DNA of 64,000 bases, from positions 40,514,329-40,578,328 of the forward strand of contig OZ024880.1 of NCBI GenBank assembly GCA_964017185.1, given 5' to 3'. This stretch comes from Rugalucina vietnamica (lineage: Eukaryota > Mollusca > Bivalvia > Lucinida > Lucinidae). Shown here in pieces: positions 46,540-57,856 of this stretch. Within the stretch, counting starts at the first letter, position 1, and each line of letters starts with the position of its first letter. The translations under genes were made by a program, and so were the position numbers. Under the pieces are notes generated by a model. The model did not search any database. It saw nothing but the letters and a program-made list of their open reading frames with translations, and had not been told where the DNA came from.

Positions 46540-47350
46540 ATGAATACAACATTGGAAATCAAATTCTCATGGTGCAAATGAACATCTGACTGCACTGTAT
46601 TTCCGATTTATTTTAATTTGTTTGTTTGAATTGATGCTTTCCGTCCCAGTCGAAAGCAAAGGTCATGTCGGGACGTTGCCTCCATTTTATGGGACGATTG
46701 TCCAACATTAGGATGTCATGACACTCAAAATGTGCTTCATGAATATCACCATCCAAACAAACCAATACAGTTTATATGTCCTTTGCAGGCTCAGACTTGA
46801 GCGGCCAGTAATCAGATGGTCGGTCATTAGTTTAGAAGCTTTGCCTAGAGGCACAAGCAGCTCATCTATTTCTTCTAGACTCCAAAGCGGTTTCCGAATT
46901 TGACCTTAGACGGTACAACAGTAAGACGCTTCCTCAAGTTAAGTTGTGCTTGCATTGGAATTGTTAAGTTTATTTCATAGCTAGCGATATGCATACTGAT
47001 TTGCCGCGTGCGTTGCACGTGATGCCAACTCGACGCGTCTGACTGCCATTCCGCCTAAGGTCGAACGCGGACTTATTATTCAGCAGGGGAATGCACGCTG
47101 AATGCATGCTATGGACAAAAAGATAGATCGCTGATAGTGAGATTAATCTCTTTCTATATATAACAAAATATAAGTTACTAACTTTAGTAGCATAGAAATC
47201 TTATGGAATCAACTAACTTGATGGTAGAAATGTTTTATTTTACCAACAGCTCGAAGTCTCCTATAAATTGCAGAATAAAGATTTGATCCCTACCTTTTTT
47301 GCTCAGTATTTGTGCCAACATAGTTTTCACTGGCGCGAATCTAAAAACTT
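46540..47350. other. no gene confirmed
   Basis: A CTTTGCAG acceptor at 46788 is followed by an open frame to 46903 on the plus strand, but the minus strand is equally open and no partner exon was found. Confidence 0.35.
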
Positions 47351-47421
47351 TCAGACTTTGTAAGGAGCATCATTTTGTAAGTCAAAGTATAACCCTCTGA
47401 GCCAAAAACTTGTAAATAGTT

Positions 47422-47605
47422 CATATTCGTGACAATACTTACTATTGCACACAAAATTTACCCATGGATTCCCATTCGTTGACAAACCAGTATTTGTCTG
47501 TTTGACCTCATTCCAGTCCAGGCCTCCCGGCGGTAGGTTACCAGTACTAAGTGCAAATATTTTCATCTCTAACCGACAACTGCTCTTCTCGGTCCGTAAT
47601 TGTCG
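47422..47605 (-). CDS. possible orphan exon, extracellular-type sequence
   Basis: A minus-strand open frame ending at a strong GTAAGT donor (phase 1, near 47440). The encoded peptide has coding-like composition (CRLEMKIFALSTGNLPPGG and GNPWVNFVCN) with two cysteines. The upstream acceptor is weak and no partner exon was found. I do not recognise the family; it could be a decayed exon. Confidence 0.3.
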
Positions 47606-47680
47606 TAATAACAATCATTCATTATAACGTTACATATATTTCTTTCATATTAATTGTGTGAATATATGAATTAGTTTGTT

Positions 47681-47966
47681 TCATCACGAAAACATGTCTG
47701 TGTAATGTATACCCCCTTGAACCCCACTTTTATATAGCAAAACTAAGCCGTTATGCAGGGGTATACCTATTTTTCTTATTTTTGCTCCAAAACATAGATT
47801 GTGGGTACTCGTTAGAACCGACTCGCCGGGGCGGTCCTAACGTGTACCCACAATCTATGTTTTGAGCAAAAATAAGAAAAATATCAAAAAATTTTAGCTG
47901 AAAATTTTCAATTTTTAAAGCTAAACTAACTTCTGCTGTTTATTGCATGGGCATGTTTTTGTAATG
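47681..47966. mobile_element. MITE family B, copy 6 (full length)
   Basis: Left end CATCACGAAAACATGTCTGT and right end GGGCATGTTTTTGTAATG are inverted. Core GTGGGTACTCGTTAGAACCG, CCTAACGTGTACCCACAATC. The most complete copy for defining the family. Confidence 0.85.
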
Positions 47967-49138
47967 CGCTCCGATATGATTCAATAACTCAATCCATTGT
48001 CACAGTTCTTGGAAACGTTCTTGAAGAGAACATGTCTGAACTACCCTTCAAATTTCTTTCTTTTCAACAGGATAACATGTGCATGTAATATACATGTACA
48101 CTGAAACAAAGTTATAAAGAGGCCACTTTTCAAACTCATTTTTTGTTTCCAAGCCAAGTTCAAAATTGCACATTTTTTTGCCAAAAGACGTGTCTTTCAA
48201 GTAAGTAAAGTTCCAAAGTGTTAAGAAATAATTTTCTTTTACTAAAGGCGTTTTTGGAGTAAAAATGCAAAAATCAATGTTTTTAAATAAAAAATTGGAT
48301 ACAGCACACCATTTATTGAAATTAGGAACGGGTGTCATCAAAGGGGTCGTTACGGCTCGGAAAAACATCAAACATTCGAATTTTCTCTACTGGTAGAATT
48401 TTTATGCATTTTTAAAAATCGCCAATTTTGAGATTTTTTGAAAAATTCATAAATGTGCCTCTTAAACATGTTGACCCCTGTTAAATTCACTTGATGAGGC
48501 CTGGAAATGAGAGATATAATTCGACTGAACTGTTTTTGACCATTTTCGAGGACCAACATGTCAAGGCTGCCGCACACTTCCGGTTTCAATGCCAATTTTT
48601 AACGAACAAAATAACAAAATTTGTGGACGATTTTTTTAATTTTCAAAGTTTATCAGAGTCTAGTATTTGACCTAAATAATCGCTGAAAATTTCAATGCCG
48701 TGCTGCTGATAATAACGCAACTGGAGAAGAACAAAGTTGGTATGCAAATTGCATACAAAAGCTGAATTCCTGTTATTCAGGTTGTTGTCTTCTTGCAAGT
48801 GCAAAACCGAAACGAAGATTCTTATTGCAGCAACACTTTTGACTTAAGTTTATCTTGCATCATGGCAGTCAGTAGCACTTTCAAATAAATTAAAATGTAA
48901 AAACACAACGTCATAATATGACATTTAATTTGATGTTAATAAAGTGTGACTTTTTGAAATAGGGTACCTTTACACATGCTTCGTCTGTGTGAGAAGTATC
49001 ACGCATTTTGGAATGCAGAAACTCACAGAGCCACTGTTAGACATTGGTTTATTCATATGATCATGAATTTTAATTGATCGTATTTTACTTTCTGAACTAG
49101 AAGACAAAATATGAGGTGGCCTCTTATAACTTTGTTTC
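47967..49138. other. unexplained stretch with two minus-strand ORFs
   Basis: Minus-strand ORFs of 107 (48048-48371) and 75 codons (48368-48595) abut in different frames and contain readable stretches (LKPEVCGSLDMLVLENGQK; TGVNMFKRHIYEFFKK). I recognise no family and no splice sites; a remnant of a repeat is likely. Confidence 0.35.
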
Positions 49139-49399
49139 AGTGTATATCCCTTATACCCCACTTTTATAAAGTAAAATTGGGGTTAACAGGGCAATCCTAT
49201 TTTTGTTAGTTTTGATCCCGCAAAACATAATTTGTGGTTACACTTTAGAACCACATCTATTATACGGTTCTAACGTGTAGCCACAATCAATGTTTTGAAC
49301 AAAAATATTAAAAATATCTTCCTTTTTCAAATTAAATTTCTATTCATTTTTTTTTCAGCTGAAAAAATCTGTATATTGCATGGCCATGTTTTCGTACTG
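49139..49399. mobile_element. MITE family B, copy 7
   Basis: CCCTTATACCCCACTTTTAT, GGTTACACTTTAGAACC, GGTTCTAACGTGTAGCCACA and the end GCATGGCCATGTTTTCGTA. The core palindrome has lost its GC-rich centre. Confidence 0.78.
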
Positions 49400-49695
49400 T
49401 CTTTCTCCCGGTACTTCTTACTTACTTACTTACTACGGAAGGATAAAGATATGTTGTTTCGATGAGCTAGATCAGCTGGCTAACCTGCAATCCGACACAC
49501 TTCGTGACCTCGCTCCACTCCCATGGTGTGGAGAGGTGTAACGGGACACCGATGGAAATTGGCAAGTCGAAAATGCTTTAGGGTAACAGCTACTCTAGTA
49601 ATCAGACACTGGTGCAGCATAGAAGAGGAAACATTTTATGACCAAAACTTCTTGAAAAAAATGTACCTAGTTGCTGTTGAACAGTCATAGTAACT

Positions 49696-51516
49696 TTATC
49701 GCCTCCTGTTCAGGGGACATGGAGTTGTTGCTTTGAAATTCAGGGCTTTCGTGCTAGCGTTTCGTTTGGATGAGACGGAAGTCTGGCTCAAGCAAATCGA
49801 AGTATTTGACGGTCCATATTGCGCAAGTGTAGGGTTGGTATTCAGACCATTACATATTCCCCGCTGCTGACAGAAGTGATTCTCAACAACATCTGAATTT
49901 ACATAGGCCGGGGTAATACTGTCACCTCGTCCTAGCAGAGAACGACACAGGCTTTGAAAACCAATAATCGCAGAGTTTAAGTCATCCCTTGTCTCCTGTG
50001 GAAGCAAGTGTTTTGCAGGTGTATACCTAATGGATATGACGATATCTTGTTCCCATTTTGCGAAGAACGATAGTAACTCATCCAGCCTAATTACTCGCTC
50101 ATCTGATGGGTCGTACACTGGCCGAGTATCTCCAAACAATTCCACTAGCAGGGACGTCTTCTCTAGTAGCTGGACTGTGGCCGAGAGTTTTTCAGGCTCA
50201 TTCAATGTTGCTTGATACGACCTCATCAGGAACAACATATCTTTATCCAATACTTGTTCTGCCAACCTATTCCGCAACTTACTCGCACTGGTGAGCTCTA
50301 TGTGTTCCTTCGTCAGGTGCCTGTGCACACGCAGTCCTGAGAGTTGATTGAATGCGTACGCTGCCTCAAAATGTTCCCAGACGATGGGCTGGTCATTCAG
50401 GACGAGATGACGGCCTGGTGCCGCTCTGTTCCCTAATTTACTGGATTCAATGCTATTTCTGATTCTTTTGATTACATGCTTGCTGTCCTGGATCACAAAA
50501 ACGTCATGGCCAATGTTGTAAATGTCTTTTGTTGTGTAGTTGGAGCCCCTAGCATTATCGTTTAGTAGCATATTCATGAAGGCCCGATTTGTTGCAGCGC
50601 CGTCTAGTATCACATAGTCCACAATAAATCCATGTTCATCAAAGGCATCAACACACTCCCAAAAATTAATGAAAATTTGATGGGTTGTCGCCGGGTTGGA
50701 ACCAAAGTAAGCCACTGGATCTAAATCCACTCAATCCATGGAAAACGATTTGTAGACAATGCGTGGCTAGTTCCACTTTCCTTCCTTTGTTGCTTATTAT
50801 TGACAATAGATTGTTCGTTTCTCCCATATCCACACCTCCAACAATACACCACGCATCCCCTTGCGGACTTTTTGAAGGTCATCTTGGATGGACATTTCGT
50901 CTATTACAAGTCCACCGTGTTTCCCGAAAGCACTGACATTTTGTCGTTCTGCCTCTCTCTCCATCCAAATGAGGTTGTCATCGCATAGCCCTGGTTTTTG
51001 TTTTACACAGTTCTTGTACATTCTCAACAAACTTTCACTTGGTAGAACCAACATGCCTGAATTTCTCAAATCAGAATAAACGCGAGGCGATCTGACATAT
51101 ATGCTTAAACAGAAGCTTATAAATTCTGGATCCCATTTACGTTGATGTTTTTCCAGACCCGGTCTGCTGTTCTCCAGCTGCATTTTAAGAAGAAGGTGTA
51201 ATTTTTCCGGGGCTCCGTCATACAGCAACTTCTCCAACGATTCACTGTCTGGAAGACTATCCAACTCTTCATTCAGCTTTACAACTTTCACAGGTGGTGT
51301 AATGTCTGTTACATCTTTTGCCGCTTTGCGTTTCTTCATCCTTCTCGACATCTTCTTCAAGCATACTTCGCAATGGTCTACTTTGCCACAGAAAGACACT
51401 ATCGGCTGTATTCTCAACCTACACTCGAGGCATACTCCACTCATACTCATGCAGATAATCTGATCAGTCACTCGTGTGAGCGCATAACTGTTCGATTTGG
51501 TATGCACATGTCCCAC
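49696..51516 (-). pseudogene. P-element/THAP9-type DDE transposase, frameshifted
   Basis: Minus strand from about 51516 to 49696. The first part has a C-x2-C...C-x6-C-x2-C cluster (CLEC, CGKVDHCEVC), a basic patch MKKRKAAK, and LVIDEMSIQDDL, the DEMS motif with the first catalytic Asp. Near 50797 the frame stops; the continuation reads in another frame (ELATHCLQIVFHGLSGFR) for about 60 bases and then returns to the first frame at PVAYFGSNP. The second part has YVILDGAATNRAF (second Asp), QDSKHVIKRIRNSI and DVVENHFCQQRG (the acidic C-terminal catalytic motif). This order matches the RNase H-like core of P-element/THAP9 transposases. A THAP zinc finger was not seen. Two frame breaks within 70 bp argue for decay. 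Confidence 0.82.
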
Positions 51517-51916
51517 TCACTCTCAAACTCAACTCAAATTTCGAGTAAACGTTGAGTGAAGGCGACACCTCACTCGAGCGCTACTCGAAAATTTTCGGAC
51601 CCTTAGTTCGTCACATTTTCTTCGAAAAAGCCCAATAATAGCAGATTACATACATCACCCGGACCAAGCTTTACGCTCGGGACAAATCTTTTCTTGAGAG
51701 GGGTCGCGAATTCTAGAACAGATTTCGATTTTCCCAAGGCATGTCATTTGCGACTATTTTGAATATGTAAATATGTAAAGCAATGATCCATATTTTAGGT
51801 GAGTGGTCAACATTGTACATCCAGATACAGACACATTTGAGCCTTTGTGCTAGATATCGCTGTCAGACTCACCCCCTCCACCTTACGCACACCCATCTAC
51901 TCACCTACCCATTCCC

Positions 51917-51974
<58 letters not shown>

Positions 51975-52375
51975 AATAAAACAACAAACAAACAGAGAGA
52001 GAGAGAGAGCAACACAGAAAGAAAGACAAATAAACAAAGAAACAGACAAACAAACAAACAAGAAGGAATGAGCATAAGCAAATACGATACCATGCATGCA
52101 CATCAAAATGAGATAACAGCTCACCGCACTATGCCACGTCTAGTCAGAGTCTTTTTTGCTAATTTGATGTTAGAATAATAACATCAAATGTCCATAAGAT
52201 TTCAACTTTCTTTGTTTTATAATGAAAATCTGACACTCCGGTGAGTGATGGTTGAGTGACGGCTGTGCATACCAAATCCATACTCCACTCACACTCAATG
52301 TAATACCACTCGACTCATACTCCAGCCACACTCTCGCGAGTTGAGTTCGAGTTTGAGTTTGAGTGACGGAAGAGA
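51460..52375. repeat. subterminal inverted repeats beside the transposase
   Basis: GATTTGGTATGCACATGTCC near 51496 returns inverted as TGTGCATACCAAATCC near 52264. Both regions are rich in CACTC/GAGTG words (CACTCACTCTCAAACTCAAC near 51514; GAGTTCGAGTTTGAGTTTGA near 52343). They may be the transposon's 5' end region, or a separate palindromic insertion. Confidence 0.5.
51921..51968. repeat. (GA)n microsatellite
   Basis: About 24 GA units, followed by an A-rich GA/CAAA low-complexity tract to about 52070. It accounts for the Arg-Glu and Leu-Ser repeat ORFs on both strands. Confidence 0.92.
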
Positions 52376-52379
52376 ATAT

Positions 52380-53142
52380 AGCCGAATATCCCTGCAACTA
52401 CTCGATCGAATTCTTCTCTCCATCAGACCTCCTTTCGTTATATCGATCCACTCCTCGTGTGTTTCTCCCTCGGCAACGTCTTCAACTAGAAACCCTTTAC
52501 AGATTCTCAGTCGTTCCATCACATACACCATTCCATCTATATTGTTCTGTGTTGTTCTGAGCACTCTTGTCAGCTTCTGTGATACATTTCTACAGGAAAG
52601 AAGGATAGCCTGGTTTCCGAAGGTGACTGTAATCTAAAGATAAAGAGTATATATCATTGAGCAACGTGGATAATGACGCCCATGTGGTTAACCTCACTTT
52701 AAATATTAATCTCGTATACATATGTTTGGATAACGTTGCTAATGAGGTTTTGTAGCTTTCAACACACATTGCAAACATATATACCGGTTATACCGGTATA
52801 TATCATAATTATATCATCGACGTAACCAAATCGGTGTTGTATTTCCTGAATGACAACAATGAATTCTATTGACTCTAAAATTAATGGGGTAATCTCACGT
52901 CCTTACTACGTTGCGTATATAGGGTCTGCCGAAGTAAAAATTCGTTTAAAATCAGATTATGTAACATACATAACACGAATATCTATGTAAAGCTATTTAG
53001 TACTTTTAAACTTCCATTATTAATTTGATTTCCTGGCAAATCCCACTAGGTAACCACTCCCTTTTATTGCGCGAATCGATATATTCAAGTAATTACTTAA
53101 CAATTAAATGGATGGACCTTTTGTACTTCTTTACGGTAATAC
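52380..53142. other. no gene confirmed
   Basis: Contains a TATATATACCGGTTATACCGG-like palindromic patch near 52778-52802. ORFs on both strands lack motifs. Confidence 0.35.
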
Positions 53143-53485
53143 CTGTATGTGTTCCCCGTTCACCTTCACTTCCCTCCAGCATGTCAGTTCCAGCTCTCCA
53201 GTGGCATTGAACCTCGCTTTACAGCTATTTGGAATTGTGACTGTACCGCTCGCTACTGTTGGGGTTCTCATGGTAAGGCCCAGGAATGCTGTATACTTGT
53301 CACCTCCACTGAATACAAAGCATTTCTCTGTGTTGAACAATGTTGGAATCAACTTGCTGATTAGATCTTTTGTCGGTGGGAGGACAGTATTAGCTTTATA
53401 ATCTATCTCACAATGTAAATAGATCTCATTGAGTCTAAATGGCTCTGTACCTTCCGTGTCGGATGTTTTGTAGTGAGTTGCCAGC
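53143..53485 (-). CDS. candidate exon of an unidentified extracellular-type protein
   Basis: 343 bases on the minus strand between the acceptor CAATCTTTTTCAG and the donor GTATTA. Only one frame is open and it encodes about 114 residues with four cysteines (YLHCEIDY, EKCFVFSGG, NSCKARF, LTCWREV) and one sequon (N in FNATGE). Entry is in phase 2 and exit in phase 0. Composition looks truly coding and extracellular. I do not recognise the domain. The neighbouring upstream candidate exon (56251-56401) leaves in phase 0, so the two cannot be joined directly; an exon is missing or they belong to different transcripts. Confidence 0.5.
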
Positions 53486-53519
53486 CTGAAAAAGATTGAA
53501 AATTAATACTACAAAGTAA

Positions 53520-54830
53520 TGTGTTCCTTGAAGCAGAGAGTAGAAAGTAAGGTAATGTGGTGAAGTGTAGGGTAGGGAGTAGAGGGGAGGGTACAGGTAG
53601 AGGGTAAGGTAATGTGGTATTGGGCAGGGTAGGGTAGGGAGTAGAGGGGAGGGTACGGGTAGAGGGTAAGGTAATGTGGTGTAGAGGTAGTGTAGAGTAG
53701 GGAGTAGAGGAGAGGGTACGGGTAGAGGGTAAGGTAATGTGGTGTAGATGTAGTGTAGGGTAGGGAGTAGAGGGGAGGGTACGGGTTGAGGGTAAGGTAA
53801 TGTGGTGTAGAAGTAGTGTAGGGTAGGGGGTAGAGAGGAGGGTACGGGTAGAGGGTAATGTAATGTGGTGTAGAGGTAATGTAGGGTAGGGAGTAGAGGG
53901 GAGGGTACGGGTAGAGGGTAAGGTAATGTGGTGTAGAGGTGGTGCAGGGTAGGGAGTAGAGGGGAGGGTACGGGTAGAGGGTAATGTAATGTGGTGTAGA
54001 GGTAATGTAGGGTAGGGAGTAGAGGGGAGGGTACGGGTAGAGGGTAAGGTAATGTGGTGTAGAGGTAGTGTAGGGTAGGGAGTAGAGCGGAGGGTACGGG
54101 TAGAGTGTAATGTAATGTGGTGTAGAGGTAATGTAGGGTAGGGAGTAGAGGGGAGGGTACGGGTTGAGGGTAAGTTAATGTGGTGTAGAGGTAGTGTAGG
54201 CTAGGGAGTAGAGGGAAGGGTACGGGTAGAGGGTAAGGTATTGTGGTGTAGAGGTAGTGCAGGGTAGGGAGTAGAGGAGAGGTTTCTGGTAGAGGGTAAG
54301 GTAATGTGGTGTAGAGGTAATGTAGGGTAGGGAGTAGAGGGGAGGGTACGGGTAGAGGGTAAGGTAATGTGGTGTAAAGGTAGTGTAGGGTAGGGAGTAG
54401 AGGGGAGGGTACGGGTAGAGGGTAATGTAATGAGGTGTAGAGGTAATGTAGGGTAGGGAGTAGAAGGGAGGGTACGGGTAGAGGGTAAGGTAATGTGGTG
54501 TAGAGGTAGTGTAGGGTAGGGAGTAGAGGGGAGGGTACGGGTAGAGTGTAATGTATTGTGGTGTAGAGGTAATGTAGGGTAGGGAGTAGAGGGGAGGGTA
54601 CGGGTTGAGGGTAAGGTAATGTGGTGTGGAGGTAGTGTAGGCTAGGGAGTAGAGGGAATGGTACGAGTAGAGGGTAAGGTATTGTGGTGTAGAGGTAGTG
54701 TAGGGTAGGGAGTAGAGGAGAGGTTACGGGTAGAGGGTAAGGTAATGTGGTGTAGAGGTAGTGTAGGATAGGGAGTAGAGGAGAGAGTACGGGTAAAGGG
54801 TAAGGTAATGCGGTGTAGGGTAGGGTAGGT
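53520..54830. repeat. 63-bp G-rich tandem array (G-quadruplex-forming), about 20 units
   Basis: The unit GTAGGGTAGGGAGTAGAGGG, GAGGGTACGGGTAGAGGGTA, AGGTAATGTGGTGTAGAGGT, A/AT repeats about 20 times. Each unit contains four G-tracts of three or more with short loops. Two variants (ending GGTAGTG or GGTAATG, with TAAGG or TAATG earlier) tend to alternate, suggesting a 126-bp higher-order unit. Confidence 0.93.
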
Positions 54831-55870
54831 GGTAGGTGAGGGGGTGTAGTGGAGGTAGTGTAGGATACGGGTAGAGTAGGGTAGGGGTAGAAGGGTGGTG
54901 ACAGGTGGAGGGTACGGTAATGTGGTGTAGGTAGGGTAGGGTAGGAGACAGGTGGTGTAGGGGTAGGGAAGGTGAGGGGTGTAGTGGAGCACAGATCATT
55001 GACGCTCTATAACCATAAACAGTCTCACTTGTGAGTGGAGGTAGGGTAGGATATGGGTAGAGTATGGTAGGGTAGGGTAGATGGAAATGTAGGATATGGT
55101 GGGGTAGTGTAGATGCAGTGTAGTGAAGTGTATTGTGGTGTAGGGACAGAAGGGAGAGTAGGGTAGAGATAGAGGGTAGGGTAATGTGAGGGGTTGAGGG
55201 TAAGTTAAGGTAATGCAGTGTATGGGTAAGGTAGGGTAGGGTAGTGTAGGGCTAGGGTAGGGTGGGTATGTAAGGGAAGTGTAGGGTAGTGGTAGACGGT
55301 AGGGTAGGGTAAGTGGTATGGAGAGGAGGGTATAGTGTAGGGTAGGGTGTGGTATGGGTAGAGGATATGGTAGGGCACGGGTAGGGCATTGAGAGTGGGA
55401 TATAGTACGGTAGGGTAGGGTAGGGTTGGTGGTATAGGGTAGGGTAATGTGTGTAGGCTACGGGTAGGGTAGGGTAGGGGTAAAGAGTAAAGTAGGGTAC
55501 GTGGTAGAAGTAATTTCAGGAGGTAGGGCGTTGGGAGTGGGATAGGGTAGTATAGGGGTAGAAGGGAGAGTAGGGCAGGGGTAGAGGTTAGAGTATGGTA
55601 GGGTATAGTATGGTATGGTATGATAGGGTATGGTAGCGGATAGAGTGTAGGGAAGCGGTAGGCTAGGATAGGATATGGTAGTGATAGGGTTGTGGTAAAG
55701 GGTAGGATAGGGCTGTAGGTGAGGAGTTAAAGGTGGGGTGGTAAATGGTAGGGTGGGAGTATGGTAGGGTAGGGGTTAAGTATATGATGTACTAGTAGGA
55801 TAGGGGTATGGGTAGAAAGTAGAGCAGGTTAGGGTAGTGTAGGCATAGGGTAGGGTCAGGTCAGGGATTT
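54831..55870. repeat. irregular GGGTA-rich extension of the array
   Basis: The regular period breaks down into irregular (GGGTA)n and GGTATGG words mixed with unique pieces, such as ATCATTGACGCTCTATAACC near 54987. It looks like an older or slippage-expanded edge of the same array. Confidence 0.85.
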
Positions 55871-56250
55871 ATAGATGTGGGGTTCAAATCTACAATAGGA
55901 GGTTCGTTCTTTACATTTTACCTGATTTTTCATGAATTTTTCATGAAATATTGAAATACTTCAGTCCATATATTTGTCCAGGAACGGGGTGAAAGCAGAA
56001 CCTCTCAAAATCCACCACAGTGGAGACCATTCCGCTAAAATGTTGTTATTTATTCATTATTATTATTATTATTTGAGGGAAGGTTTTCCGGACCTTCCAT
56101 ACCTTGCTCCAACATGTACGGTCTATATATATAGTTTACATGTGATTAGACATATAAGGATATGGCGAGTGTAAACATCATCTGACGACTAGGAACGTAT
56201 AGGCGTTAATTTTGGTCTAAAATGTGATATGTAAAGTGACGATATCTCAC

Positions 56251-56401
56251 CTGTGTCTTTAGACCGGGATACCAGGGCTCCTTCTTGTAGTCCATATATT
56301 TCATACAGTGGACCCTGATCGGTTTGTTTGCACGACTACTGTGTCTTGAGCACCATAGAAGTGGTGGCTCCGTCATGATATGAATGAAAATTATTTGATG
56401 A
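56251..56401 (-). CDS. candidate exon of an unidentified protein
   Basis: 151 bases on the minus strand between CACTTTTCTTCAG and GTGAGATAT. Entry phase 2, exit phase 0, 50 codons including PIRVHCMKYMDYKKEPWYPG. HC-x4-DYK here resembles HC-x2-DYK in the exon at 53143, hinting that both could come from one gene. Family unknown. Confidence 0.35.
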
Positions 56402-56480
56402 CTGAAGAAAAGTGATTAACATGCACCTTGTAAATAGTTCACAGTGTGACAATGGTCCAGAGAGGGCCCTGCACTTAATG

Positions 56481-56521
56481 GAAGAAGAAGAAGAAGAAGA
56501 AGAAGAAGAAGAAGAAGAAGA
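56481..56521. repeat. (AAG)n microsatellite
   Basis: About 13 GAA units, encoding Ser runs on the minus strand by chance. Confidence 0.9.
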
Positions 56522-57159
56522 GGAACGTGGTTGGGGGTCCAAAATAGTAAATTGTAAAAAATTGTCAGATTAGACTAGGATGACCAGATACATGTGTCAT
56601 TCAATGGACTTCCTTACCAACAACTTGCGTCAAAACTGGCAGACATAATTTATATTACACAAATATGTCTGAATACTATCACATTCACTATTTCAGTGGT
56701 GCCGTCTTCTATTTTCTTTTTGATGCTGTTCTTCTTTCAAAATAAGCGTCGGGAACCGTTGCACCGTAACCAAGAACGCGGAGGGTAAAATACAGTACCA
56801 CATTAAATTTAAAAAAAAAATATTTATAAATAAAAATCGCAACGGGTATATTTATTTCCAAAGTAAATTAAGTGTTTGAAATAATTACTTTTATTTTTCT
56901 CTCTAATTTTACTATTTGTTTACATAATTTACTGCGGGTCAGTGTATGGTGGTTTGACGACGCGGAAGTGTCAGCTTAGACGTCATGAAAAATGTGTTGT
57001 GAAAAAGAGATACAGCATTTCTTTATGGAGTTACCGACGTAGTAAGATAGTTTAGATATTAGTGCAAACATATGCAACAATTTCATTTAGCAGGTGGCAC
57101 AGCGGTAAGGAAAAAATCGTCATCGAAAAAAAAAATTCGTACCCCACCCACTTTACCGT

Positions 57160-57245
57160 TAATATCCTGGCTGACTTCGTCAGCTAGACACTACATTTTG
57201 GCTATTTAGACTGTTTATGGTTATAGAGCGTCAATGACCTGTGAT
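57160..57245 (-). repeat. inverted copy of the 30018-30130 repeat
   Basis: ATATCCTGGCTGACTTCGTC, AGCTAGAC and GCGTCAATGACCTGTGATTA match the other copy in reverse orientation. Confidence 0.65.
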
Positions 57246-57300
57246 TAGAAATTCAAAATGTCAAATTTCAACACACAACAAGAAGATTAAAATACTTACC

Positions 57301-57395
57301 GTACGATGGTTCGTTGAAAGAAATAGCGTCCATGTTTATAGAAATTCCAAACATTCATTTCGACGACTTCAAACGCGTTCATCTATTGTTTTTAT
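57301..57395 (-). CDS. possible first coding exon on the minus strand
   Basis: Minus-strand ATGs (57378 and 57333 areas) lead to a strong GTAAGT donor just below 57301. One frame (MNAFEVVEMNVW...) would leave in phase 2, which fits the entry of the exon at 56401. Another frame (MDAISFNEPSY) has the better start context but leaves in phase 1. Start choice and reality are both uncertain. Confidence 0.25.
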
Positions 57396-57404
57396 GACGT
57401 TTAG

Positions 57405-57455
57405 ATTTGGTGACGTCAACGTTTCTTCGAAGCGTCACGTCATCACGTAACGTCG
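57405..57455 (-). promoter_or_regulatory. CRE/ATF-like cluster, possible minus-strand promoter
   Basis: TGACGTCA-type palindromic sites (GTGACGTCAAC near 57411; CACGTCATCACGTAACGTCG near 57436) in a CpG-containing patch just upstream of the minus-strand candidate first exon. Similar TGACGT words occur elsewhere in the window, so this is weak evidence. Confidence 0.3.
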
Positions 57456-57856
57456 CGCCCTTTTTAAGGTGAAAACTAAGTATTCTTACGCGTTGCTTTT
57501 ATCGAAGTATAAAGTCTTCCAAACAGCCAATCAGAATGTAGGAAATAAGTAAAGTTGGAATTATAGAAGTTTAGAGTAAATTTAATGCTTACCGGTAGGC
57601 ATGTCAAAATCAAAAGCAAACAAATGAATATTATTATTTTTCGTCAATGTTTCTTTTTTTTACCGCTAAAATCAAAGGATCGATCAAGTTTTTCTATTAC
57701 AGGGATTGACCGACATCTCGAGTTAATAGCCGTATCCTTTTGCCATATCCGGTGTGATTCCCAGCTGCTGGGATGGGGCATTCTGATGATGAGCTATCTT
57801 TTCGGAAGAAAACAATGCATCTAAAAGACAAACCGGTATTTATATATAGAATAATT

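Noticed and set aside
46788..46903. Possible plus-strand terminal exon after CTTTGCAG
   Set aside because: The opposite strand is open over the same stretch and no partner exon with matching phase was found.
51783..52178. Arg-Glu repeat ORFs and Leu-Ser repeat ORFs on the other strand
   Set aside because: Product of a (GA)n microsatellite.
54642..54999. Proline/threonine/tyrosine-rich minus-strand ORFs
   Set aside because: Reverse complement of the G-rich tandem array; low complexity without splice or start context.
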